A stretch of DNA of 64,000 nucleotides. Origin: Hevea brasiliensis (lineage: Eukaryota > Streptophyta > Magnoliopsida > Malpighiales > Euphorbiaceae). The stretch covers positions 81,225,979 to 81,289,978 of the forward strand of contig NC_079501.1 of assembly GCF_030052815.1 (NCBI RefSeq), in the 5' to 3' direction. The first letter of the stretch is position 1, and the number at the start of each line of letters is the position of its first letter. The position numbers and the translations under genes were made by a program. Shown here one piece after another: positions 25,083-35,045 of this stretch. The notes under the pieces were generated by a model, which was not told the DNA's origin, did no database searches, and saw only the letters and a program-made list of their open reading frames with translations.

Positions 25083-25518
25083 CAAATAGATTAGTATTTT
25101 GGTTCATTGTATATAAACGTTTTGTAATTATAGTTTGTGATGTAAATAAATTGTAATTATATTTTAGATTGTAAATAAAGCTATAAGCTTTTGTATGTAA
25201 ATTTTCATATGAATGAATTTTATTATTTTCTTGAAATTACATGAAAATTTGTGAATGATATGATATGACATATAGATATATGAGATACATATGAAATTAA
25301 TTTTAACAGGTGAATTGTGGAACCTGTCAGATGCTAATAAAATAGAGGAGGCTCTGCTCAGGTATCCACAGAAATAATTTGTGATAAAAAAAAATTTATC
25401 ACATGTTTTCTATAAAGTATAAAATCAACAATGGACAAGATAAGATAAGATAGGGTGCTCCGGCACCGAATGTGGCACGCTTTACTCAGCTACGCTGTAG
25501 ATAGGTAAGGGGTATCAC
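25083..25518 (+). repeat. TE-5 5' LTR remnant
   Basis: The last 430 bp or so of an LTR. It aligns along its length with 50297-50724, with roughly 5 percent differences by eye. It ends GGGGTATCACA. The degenerate PBS follows at once (TTTAGTATTATCAGAG, 25519-25534), and 127 bases later comes the gag ATG. Confidence 0.87.
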
Positions 25519-25661
25519 ATTTAGTATTATCAGAGTAGAGGTTTAGGCAGTCCTAGAAGTAGATAGATAGAAAGAAATAGTTTGCATCACATGCATAGGC
25601 CTTTAAATAGAGTCGAGGTAACACTAATGCAGATCTGTTCTTTATCTGTTTTATAGGATCA

Positions 25662-26091
25662 ATGGCATCTGATCCTTCAGAGCACGGGTCTCCTGGACTG
25701 ATCGAGGAGGAGGTAGAGAGTCACGCACCCGCACCTGCTCCTAGTAGGGAGCAAAGCATCAGAGTCAAATCATCTATGGGTGTTCTGGGTAGAGCATAGC
25801 AAGCCTTCCTGGAACAGATGACACAGCTGCTCCGTCAGGTAACCAGAGCCATACCTTAGCCACAGCCACCTCCACCTCCACAGCCTCAGCCACAGCCACC
25901 GCCACCTGTACAGCCACCAGTACCCCTACAGTCATAACCCGTACACAGGTCCCCATTGGAGAGACTACGAAAATATGGGGCAGTTGACTTCAAGGGTAAG
26001 AAAGAGGATGATCCAGCTGCCATAGAGTATTGGCTGGAGAGGATAGAGAGGGTTCTACAGTAGCTCCACTGCACCCCAGAACAGCAGTTAG
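25662..26091 (+). pseudogene. TE-5 gag, N-terminal part
   Basis: Gag starts at ATG 25662 (MASDPSEHGSPGL). A Pro/Gln-rich stretch at 25855-25940 is followed by the retrotransposon gag domain start (LRKYGAVDFKGKKEDDPAAI, then EYWLERIERVL). Stops are seen near 25797, 25857, 25935 and 26061. TE-6 interrupts at 26091, after CTPEQQL. Confidence 0.87.
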
Positions 26092-26809
26092 TGTAACACC
26101 CCTATTTGCATAGCCTGGTATATTTCACTATTTCGGTGACCGGTGTCAATCCGGATAATTAAGGGGATTAGAACCACACTTAAGACAACTAGATAAGCCC
26201 TGAACACAAATAATTAGTAATTGTCAATTGTTTAAGTATAAATAAGAAAAATAGAACATAAGAAGTTAAACGAGCTGAGAGTCACAGCGATGGGTGACCT
26301 TCTCAAGAAGGATTGCGAAGTCAATTTAAACTTAAATTTCGAACCATAAAATGTGACGCCGCGGTCCTTAGGACTGTTACGAACATAGTGGAAAAGAGAA
26401 AATCACGAAAAAGAATTATTAAGCCAGTCAAATAATTCAATATTTCTTCCGAATTCCTGACCTAATTATTTGACTGGCTTAACAGTTCTTTTTCGTGATT
26501 TTCTCTTTTCTACTGTGTTCGTAATAGTCCTAAGGACCGCGGCATCACATTTTATGGTTCGAAATTTGAGTTTAAATTGACTTTGCAATCCTTCCCGAGA
26601 AAGTCACCCATCACTGTGACTCTCGGCTCGTTTAACTTCTTATGTTCTGTTTTTCTTATTTATACTTAACCAATTGACAATTACTAATTATTTGTGTTCA
26701 GGACTTATCTTGTTATCTTAAGTGTGGTTCTAATCCCCTTACTTATCCGAACTAACACCAATCACCGGAATAGTGAAATATACCAAGATATGCAAATAAG
26801 GGTGTTACA
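26092..26809. repeat. Near-palindrome of two LTR 5' ends (2 x 346 bp, 26 bp loop)
   Basis: The arms 26092-26437 and 26464-26809 are complementary with about 90 percent identity by eye; most differences are transitions. Both outer ends are the LTR terminus TGTAACACCC. The inner stem starts CAGTCAAATAATT and AATTATTTGACTG. Confidence 0.92.
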
Positions 26810-26879
26810 ATTCTCCCTCCCCCCCCCCCCCTTAAAATAAATTTCGTCTCGAAATTTTACCTGTTATCAATTTCTGAAC

Positions 26880-27493
26880 AGCTGTGGGTGTTGTCTCCTC
26901 ATGTCCTCCTCTCATTCTCAAGTAGCTTCCTGGCCTGAATGATGGTTCCATAACACTTTCACTAACGGGATCTGCTTGTTCCGTAGCTGCTTCACCTCAT
27001 AAGCCAGAATCTCTATGGGTTCTTCTTCATATGTGAGGTCTGGATTCACTTTAATTTCTTCTACTGGTAGTACATGAGATTGGTCTGATCGATACCTCCT
27101 CAACATAGACACATGGAAGACATTATGTATCTTCTCCAACTCTGGAGGTAGTGCCAATCGATATGCCAAAGGAGCCACTCTTTCCAAAACCTCATATGGC
27201 CTAATGAAACGAGGACTCAGTTTTCCCTTTTTGTTGAATATCATAATTCTCTTCCAAGAGGAAACCTTGAGGAATACTTTCTCACCCACTATATACTCAA
27301 TATCCCTTCTCTTTAAATCAATATAGGACTTCTGACGGTCTGATGCAGTCTTAAGTCGATCTCTAATCACCCTGATCTTCTCCTCGGTCTGTTGAACAAT
27401 TTCGGGTCCAATCAACTTTTTTTCACCTACTTCATCCCAATGCAGGGGAGTTCTGCATTTTCTGCCATACAAAGCTTCATATGGAGGCATTCC
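26880..27493 (-). pseudogene. TE-6 integrase C-terminus and chromodomain
   Basis: From [17 protein letters not shown] (27493-) through GEKVFLKVSSWKRIMIF, PRFIRPYEVLERVAPLAYRL and IHNVFHVSMLRRYRSD, into the chromodomain EEEPIEILAYEVKQL and IPLVKVLWNHH. A Trp codon after EAT is now a stop. Everything upstream of GMPP is absent, so integrase catalytic residues are missing. Confidence 0.9.
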
Positions 27494-28327
27494 ATATCGA
27501 GAGTGGGTGACAATATCGAGAGTAGTACAGCATGCACAGATCACTTAGGATTTCTTCTTGGCGGAATTCAGGAAGAAATATGTCAGCCATGTGTATTTAG
27601 AGGCTAGAAGGAGAGAATTCCTGGCACTGAGACAGAGGTAGCTTATCGTCTTCGAATATGAGCGAGAATTCGTGAGACTTAGTGGATATGCATTGGAGAT
27701 AATGCCTACAGAGGTTGATAGATGCAGGAGATTTGAGGACGGATTAAATGATAATATCAGACTGATAGTCACATCTCATCACTTCACAGACTTCTCCCTA
27801 TTAGTAGCCTCAGCTCTAGATGTGGAGAGAGTCAGAAATGAGGAGCAGTCCAGGAGGGACAGGCAATGAAAGAGGGGTTCTGGATCTGGTCAGTCTGGTT
27901 CAGTAGCCATCGGTAGTAAGAAGCCCAAGAAGTCTCAGGGTCAGACTCAAGGTCGAGGTAAGGGACAGAGATCTCGATTTGCTCCGAGGAGAGGAGGACA
28001 GTCTGGTATATCAGTGGGTAGTTCTCCAAGTCTAGCTATACGGGGATCAGCTCCAATACCAGCCTGTACACACTGTGGGAGGAACCACAGAGGAGAGTAC
28101 AGATTGCTTACTGGTGGGTGTTTTAGATGTGGGTCTACAGATCACTTCTTGAAGGATTATCCACAGAGGAGTGCTAGTGTTCCCACTGCTCCACCCCAGA
28201 CAAAGAGGTCTACCCCAGCAGCACAGAGGGATTGAAGACCTGTGAGGCCTGATATAGCTGGTCCATCACATAGGCCTACTGCAGAGACAGTTCAGAGGCA
28301 GGAGGTCAGGGTAACACCTCGTGCTTA
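27494..28327 (+). pseudogene. TE-5 gag, C-terminal part
   Basis: Gag resumes as WVTISRVVQHAQIT, stop (in place of Trp), DFFLAEFRKKYV, then LRQRQLIVFEYEREFVRLSG and an open stretch ending RNEEQSRRDRQ. A Gly/Arg/Gln-rich basic region (27870-28010) follows, then a zinc knuckle CFRCGSTDHFLKDY (28120-28161) whose fourth ligand Cys is Tyr. The sequence reads into VTPRAY, where TE-7 is inserted, and continues AMRARG after it. Confidence 0.87.
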
Positions 28328-31300
28328 TGTAACACCCCTATTTGCATAGCCTGGTAAATTATACTATTCTGGTGACTGGTGTCGGTCCGGACAATTAAGA
28401 GGACAATTTATGGGATAATTATCAACATAAAAGACCAAATTTAAAAGAAGACAAATTGTCTTCTTTTCTTCAATAATGGCCGAATTCCCTTAGCTCTTCT
28501 CTCTCTCTCTTTTCTTTCTTCCACCATTGATAACCCACTTAAGCTTTTGAAATCGCAAAATTTACCCATTATTGTTATAATTTCTTCATGAAAAACTCTT
28601 AATTAGACCTTGAGAAGAAGTATTGGAGGGAGAAATTGAAGAAATTGGGAGAAAAACTTGAGAATTGAAAAGCTCCATATAATGTAAGGTCCTCTCTCCT
28701 CATTTAAATTAAGTGTTACATATGGAAGTAAGGTGAGCAAGTAAGAAATTATAGAAAACATGAAAAAAATCATGTATGTTGGGGAGCCATAAAATTCGGT
28801 CAGCCATGATGGGTTAGAAATTGATGTGTTCTAAGATAATTAAAGATGTGTGCAAGCTTAAAGGATTAGGTAGATGTGATTTAGTATGTTTTAATTGTAT
28901 GAATTATGAAGAATTTAGAAAATTAGGGTTCTTGACTTAGGTAAATTAGGGGAAAAATTAGAGATTTTTGAAATTGAGACAAATTAACCTAATGGAGACT
29001 CAAAGTGGTCAATTGGGACCAATTAGGATGTGTTGGAATGGTGGGAAGTGAAACTAAATTTGGATTGGTAAGGGGTCACTACTGGACAGCCTTACCTAGG
29101 TCCCTTTCAGGGACCAAAATTGTAATTCTGCTACTCCAATTGGTGTGAGTCCAATTGGAGATGAAAGTAGATACATAATACCACAATTTTTGTGTAGAAA
29201 CCCTGCCCTGAAAGTGACTCTAAGTTAGTGAACAATTAGGCCAAATCCGGATTTGGGCACACTGCCCTGTACAAAAATGACCAAATGACAATAGTCACTT
29301 AAATGACCATAACATGGTCTAGGAAGGTCCAAATGACCTGAATCTTATACCGATGGAAAGCTGAGACATAGCCCTACAACTTTCATGAAGAAAACAAACC
29401 CAAATTTTGACCATAACTTATCCAAAAAGTCACTTGTAGTCAGCACACCAAAACTGCCAGTATCCAGAAAATGCCCAGAATTCTAGGTAACACCAAATCC
29501 AGCCAGCCCCATTCAAATAGTCATATCTTGGACTATAAAACTCCAAATGGAGTAATTAAAAAAGGGAATTAAAGTTAAGATAATAAGGAACAACTTCTAT
29601 GGAGAAAACTTTGCCAAATTCTAATAGCAATATGACCAATGGAACAGTATAAAGCAGGACACCAAATCTAGAAGATTTGAAATTGTGCCTAGGAAACCTA
29701 AAAATCTAAGGAGCAACTAAAACCAATAAAATTGGTAACCAAAATGTGGTATGTGGGTATAATTGGATTTTTCATACCTATTAAGTATAAGAAAGTCAAC
29801 AAATTTACTGAAATAGTATCATGAATAGTAACCCCGAAATGAAAATTTCCAAGAACGTTAGTTTAAGTATATTGGGGCTGGAATTGAGTATATATAAATA
29901 AATTATTAGATTTGTTATGAGATAAGATACTAAAACACTTTAAATTGCGTGTTTCAGCTGAAAATGACTTGGAAAAGGATAGGGCAAACTGAGTCAAGGC
30001 CTAGAGGTGACTCACATCAGGTTTGTACACAATAACTTTTCACTTTCGATTTGCTATTAGAAAATTTATTTGAGTACATTTTGGAGCAATTTATGCTAAA
30101 CAATTCTTTGAGAAATGTTGTGTTGCCTACTTTATAAATGGAAATTTGAAATGAAAATTGATTAATGTTTTGCATGAAATATTGAATAATATGATTTTGA
30201 AATTATTTTTTATTCACACTTGGCATGGCAATCCCTTACTATGTTTCTCCTTCACTTGTGGGGTTGAGTTTGATATTTGATCATTTTCCTCCCTCTCTGG
30301 CTTGCCAATCTAAGGTGAGTTTGGATGAGTACTCATTAGCTAGCTAGCCACCTCCCTCATTGATTTCGATTAGTGGGGTGAGTTTGCCTTGTCATGGTGT
30401 ACAACACGGCATATTTGGAAATTTTGTGTTATGGCCTAAGTTGTGTTATTGATTGGCAACACTGTGTTTATTAAATTGTTTGATCAAATTTGTGTTATAT
30501 TAAGCTTTGAAAATTGTGAAATATTTAAATTGTGATTTGTGATAAATGTGATTTGAAAATTGAAATGTGATTGTGAAATATTTGAATTGTGAATTAATAA
30601 CAAATGTTTTATATTTTGCATTTTATATTTATTGTGCACCACTGAGTATTTTTATACTCAGCGATAGCTTCTTTTGCTGTCGCAAATAAGGAAAAGGACA
30701 TAGTAGCAGAGTGAGCTGCTACAGTAATAGGGGAGCACAACTTGAAGATTTTTGTACGGGTATATTATTTATACCCATTGTGTTTTAGTTGATGTAAATA
30801 TGGTATTGTCATATGTATGTATGTAAAATTGAGTAGTTGTACAGTAAATTATAATAATATTACATTTTAGATTTTTATGCCTGTAAATTAAATTGTGATT
30901 GCAAATTATTTATTTTGAATGCAATGTATATAAATTAATTTAAAATATTTGATATGACAATTTTGTTTTGAATTGTGGAAATTGGGTTGATTTGTATTGA
31001 TTGAAAGTTTTGGGGGTTGAGATTTGATGAAGTGCACTATTTGGAAGTGTTTTCACAGGTTTTGAAGAACTGATTTTTTCCAATTATAGACGGCACTCTG
31101 CCGAAATTTTTATAAAATTTGCGAATACTTTAAATTGATTGAAAATTTGATATGTGGTTTAACTTCAAATAACAGTTTTTATTTCCTACCAAAAATGCTC
31201 ACCACTTCCAAAAAGTAGAAAATTGTTTTAAAATCCCTTGTAGTATATTTAATGGGTTATCGGTAAGTGAAGTTCGGTAATTCATTAAGTATACTATGGG

Positions 31301-31336
31301 ATCATGTTATGCCTTACAGAGGGGTAAGGTGTCACA
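28328..31336 (+). mobile_element. TE-7, gypsy solo LTR (3.0 kb) in TE-5
   Basis: Perfect TSD gctta (28323-28327 and 31337-31341). It begins TGTAACACCCCTATTTGC and ends GGGTAAGGTGTCACA, so it is in plus orientation and of the same superfamily as TE-6 and TE-8. No internal region is present. A CT-rich stretch (28497-28520) and scattered TATA-like sequences are seen; no ORF is supported. Excising it together with one TSD restores the TE-5 frame. Confidence 0.93.
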
Positions 31337-31743
31337 GCTTATGCCATGAGGGCTCGAGGTTAGAGGTACATTTTCTCTTTATGATATGTTAGTATGTGCA
31401 CTGATTAATCCCTGCTCCACGCATTAGAGGGGTACAAATAGAGGAGTTAGAACAGGACATACAAGTTACTAACCCTTTAGGCCATAGTGTCATGGTGAAG
31501 AAGGTTTATAAGGGTTGTCCTCTAAAGACACAGGGTTATGAATTTCTAGCCAACTTGATTGGACTACCATTCCATGAGTTTGATGTGATACGGGAAATGG
31601 ATTGGTTATCACGTCATCAGGTGATGGTAAATTGTCTGCTGAAGAGGATTTCATCATAGACAATAGATGGGAATGAGATTACAGTCGTAGGTGAAGGAAC
31701 GGGTTGTCTTTCTACCATTATATCAACCACAGCAGCCATAAGA
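31337..31743 (+). pseudogene. TE-5 protease region, degenerate
   Basis: Frames change several times, but the retropepsin-like sequence of this clade is traceable: FSLYDMLVCALI with the active-site region decayed, then VTNPLGHSVMVKKVYKG in another frame, then FLANLIGLPFHEFDV and MDWLSRHQVMVNCLLKR. The catalytic Asp-Ser/Pro-Gly triplet itself cannot be recognised. Confidence 0.75.
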
Positions 31744-32650
31744 TTGATAAGGAAAGGCTGTGAGGCTTTTTTAGCACATGTGGTTGACACTAGTAAAACT
31801 AGCCTGAGTTTACAAGACATCCACATTGTATGTGATTTTCTGGATGTATTTTCGGAAGAGTTACTGGGTTTGCCACCAGACAGAGAAGTGGAGTTTGTTA
31901 TAGAGGTTATGTTGGGTACTGCACCGATTTCCATTGCTCCATATAGGATGGCACCTACTGAACTGAGAGAGTTGAAAGTTCAGTTACAGGAGCTACTGGA
32001 TAAGGGCTTCATACGCCTAAGTGTGTCACCATGGGGAGCACCGGTGTTATTTGTGAAGAAGAATGATGGTACACTATAGCTTTTTATATACTACCGGCAA
32101 CTGAATAAGGTGATTATGTAAAATAAATATCCTTTACCATAGATAGATGACTTGTTTGATCAACTGAAGGGAGCCGATGTATTCTCCAAAATAGATCTCA
32201 GATCAGGCTACCATCAGTTAAGGATAAAGGAGACAGATGTTCCAAAAACTACTTTCAGGACTCGGTATGGACACTATAAGTTCCTAATGATGCCATTTGG
32301 GCTGACAAACGCACCAGCAGCTTTCATGGACCTCATGAACCGTATCTTCCATCCCTACTTGGATCGATTTATAGTGGTGTTTATAGATAATATTCTGGTA
32401 TATTCTAAGAATCGGGAGGAGCATGATGAACACTTGAGAGTAGTACTACAAACACTGCAGGAAAAGCAGTTGTATGCTAAGTTGTCCAAGTGTGGTTTCT
32501 GGTTAGATGAGATATCTTTCCTTGGACACATTGTATTAGCAGATGGGATCAGGGTAGATCCAAAGAAGATTGAAGCAGTAATTGAATGAAAGCTTCCCAG
32601 AAATGTAACAGAGGTCAGAAGCTTCTTAAGGTTAGCTGGATACTACAGGA
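31744..32650 (+). pseudogene. TE-5 reverse transcriptase, degenerate
   Basis: Ty3/gypsy RT. The pre-RT segment FLDVFSEELLGLPPDRE and APYRMAPTELRELKVQL runs to a stop near 32079. It is followed by [28 protein letters not shown] and the catalytic box [11 protein letters not shown] (32377-32409). The second Asp of the FIDD box is Asn, which would abolish activity. A stop (W to stop) lies at 32587. Homology continues into [11 protein letters not shown]. Confidence 0.92.
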
Positions 32651-33200
32651 GATTTGTGAAGGGATTCTCCCTTATAGCAGCCCCACTAACTAAGCTGCTA
32701 CATAAGAATGTCAAGTTTGACTGGAATGACAAATGCCAAGCTAGCTTTGAAAAGCTAAAGGCTATGCTCACAGAAGCTCCAGTGTTGACACAGCCAGAGT
32801 TAGGGAAAGACTATGTGATCTACAATGATGCCTCTCACAATGGACTTTGGTGTGTTCTATTGCAAGAAGGGAAAGTAGTAGCCTATGCTTCCAAATAGCT
32901 AAGGCCACATGAAAAGAACTACCCAACACATGATCTGGAATTAGCGACAATAATATTTGCACTAAAGATATGGAGGCATTACCTATATGGTGAAAAGTGT
33001 TATATCTACACCGATCACAAGAGTTTGAAGTATTTGCCAATCCAGAAGGAACTTAATCTCAGACAAAGGAGATGGATTGAATTCCTTAAGGATTATAACT
33101 GTGTGATTGACTATCACCCTGGAAAGGCAAATGTAATGGCTGATGCACTGAACAGGAAATCCATGATGGCCTTAAGAGCACTGAATGTTCACTTGTCCTT
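32651..33200 (+). pseudogene. TE-5 RNase H, degenerate
   Basis: RT connection and RNase [36 protein letters not shown], stop at 32896, then [38 protein letters not shown] and ADALNRK. The Ser of the usual YSDAS is Asn here (YNDAS). Confidence 0.9.
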
Positions 33201-34320
33201 AGTTCCAAATGGGACTATTTTTGCTGAGTTGTGTGTAAAGCCAAGCTTGTTACAGCAAATACAAGAAGCACAGATAAGGGATGAAAAGTTGATAATTGTT
33301 ATGGGCAGAGTTAAAGAGGGGAAGGAGACTGATTATGAGCTGAAAAGAGATGGGTGCCTGTATTATAAAGGCAAAATCTGTGTACCAGGAGATGAACAAT
33401 TGAAAAAGAATATCTTGAAAAAGGCACACAGTAGCTTTCATGCTATGCACCCAGGAAGTACCAAGATGTATCATGACCTGAAGACACAGTATTGGTGGCC
33501 TGGAATGAAGAAGGAGATTGGTGATTTTGTAACCAGATGTCTGATATGCTAGTAGGTTAAAGCTGAGCATTAGGTTCCATCAGGATTGTTGCAACCTATA
33601 TCTATACCAGAGTGGAAATGGAACCACATCACCATGGATTTATCACTGGGTTGCCATTAACACAGAAGAAGCATGATGCCATCTATGTGATTGTAGACAA
33701 ATTAACAAAGTCAGCACACTTCCTACCTATCAGAACCGACTACTCACTAGAGAGATTAGCAGAAATTTACATAGCTGAGATAGTACGGCTACATGGAGTG
33801 CCGACATTGATTATATCTAACCGAAACCCAAGGTTCACTTTGAGGTTTTGGAAGAAGTTACAGGAGTTATTAGGCACTCAATTACACTTCAGTACGGCTT
33901 ATCATCCTTAAACGGATGGACAGTCCGAAAGGGTGATTCAGGTAACCCTTAAAACTTAGTAAATTGTATAAATGTTAAAATATTGATAATAATGACATAA
34001 CATGAATGACATGATAAGTATTGGAGGATATGCTTCGGAGCTGCATTATTGTCTTTGAAGGAAGTTGGGAGAAATATCCTCCTTTGGTAGAGTTTGCTTA
34101 CAACAATAGCTACCAAGTCAGCATAAAAATGGCTCCATATGAAGCATTGTATGGAAGGAGATGCAAGACTCCCTTATGCTGGACAGAAATGGGTGAGGAG
34201 AAAATAGTGGGCCCAGACCTGGTGAGACAGACAGAGGAAAAAGTGAAGCTAATCAGAGATAACTTGAAAGTCACCTCAAATAGGCAGAAGTCCTATGCTG
34301 ACCTGTAGAGAAAGGACATA
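33201..34320 (+). pseudogene. TE-5 integrase, degenerate
   Basis: The zinc-binding region ends [20 protein letters not shown], followed by a stop. The core follows: [15 protein letters not shown] (first Asp), [12 protein letters not shown] (second Asp position reads Asn), and AYHP, stop, TDGQSERVIQ (Glu). A 76 bp insertion at about 33945-34020 separates VIQV from LEDMLRSCIIVF. The open stretch 34021-34308 carries the rest of the core and [14 protein letters not shown]. Confidence 0.88.
33945..34020 (+). other. 76 bp AT-rich insertion in TE-5 integrase
   Basis: The coding sequence is colinear with related copies on both sides when this segment is removed. It is bounded by the trinucleotide GTA on each side (33942-33944 and 34018-34020). 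It begins GTAACC and contains GATAAG near its end, so it looks superficially like a GT-AG intron. Splicing there would shift the frame. Confidence 0.6.
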
Positions 34321-34792
34321 GAGTATGAGGTTGGTGATAAAGGTATTTCTCAAGGTATCGCCTTGGAAGAAAGCATTAAGATTTGGCAAGAAGGGTAAGT
34401 TAAGTCCTAGGTTTATTGGTCCATATGATGTCATTGAACTTGTGGGTCCAGTAGCCTATAGACTAGCCTTAGCACCTGAGCTGGACAAGATTCACAATGT
34501 GTTCCATGTGTCGATGCTCAGGAGATACAGATCAGATCCTTCACATGTCATTTCAGCATAAGAGATAATTCTGCAATCTAACTTGACATATGAAGAAGAA
34601 CCAATCAGAATCTTGGCACGAGAGGTAAAAGAGCTCAGAAATAAGAGAATTCCACTGGTGAAAGTTCTGTGGAAACACCACAACACGGAAGAGGCAACTT
34701 GGGAGAGCGAGGAGATGATGAGGCAACAGTTCCCTCAACTCTTCACATCAGATAAATTTCGAGGACGAAATTCTTATTTAGAGGGGAAGAAT
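34321..34792 (+). pseudogene. TE-5 integrase tail, chromodomain and polypurine tract
   Basis: The sequence SPWKKALRFGKKGKLSPRF and IHNVFHVSMLRRYRSDPSH, a stop at 34561, then the chromodomain YEEEPIRILAREVKEL, IPLVKVLWKHH and ATWESEEMMRQQFPQLF. The open frame runs past the polypurine tract GAGGGGAAGAAT (34781-34792) into the LTR. The chromodomain is the reason for the chromovirus call. Confidence 0.9.
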
Positions 34793-35045
34793 TGTAATGC
34801 CCTCACAGTAGGTAATCCGTACGTTTTACTGTTCCAATGACCAATGTTTGTCCGGACAGTCAAAATATCTAGAACTACACTTGAATGATAATGAGGAGAC
34901 ATAAAATAATGGAATAAATGATAAGAAAATATAAGAAAATTTAACAAAAAATTAAAAAAAAAAAATGAAAAACAACTAGGTTAAATGAGCCGGAACCGTG
35001 GCGATGGGTAACCGTACCAGGAAATTACCGCATAGACAGTTGATG

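Larger units (their letters stand above)
26092..27493 (-). mobile_element. TE-6, fold-back chromovirus fragment inserted in TE-5 gag
   Basis: The minus-oriented part reads, from right to left: integrase C-terminus and chromodomain (27493-26890), polypurine tract (26825-26810), and the first 350-370 bp of a 3' LTR starting TGTAACACCC at 26809. The LTR then turns around on itself: 26092-26437 is an inverted copy of 26464-26809, ending exactly at an LTR terminus (TGTAAC at 26092). The spacer is 26 bp. The insertion has no recognisable TSD and removes roughly 36-39 bp of TE-5 gag, judging from the residues missing between EQQL and WVTISRVV. Confidence 0.85.

Noticed and set aside
25774..26074. 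Minus-strand Val/Ala/Gly-rich ORFs
   Set aside because: They are shadows of the Pro/Gln-rich gag segment of TE-5 on the plus strand.
26092..26809. Palindrome read as a MITE with 346 bp inverted repeats
   Set aside because: The arms are LTR sequence of a known family, and one side continues through the polypurine tract into integrase, so it is not a DNA transposon.
31617..31934. 105-residue minus-strand ORF
   Set aside because: Antisense of the TE-5 protease-RT region, which shows clear pol homology on the plus strand.
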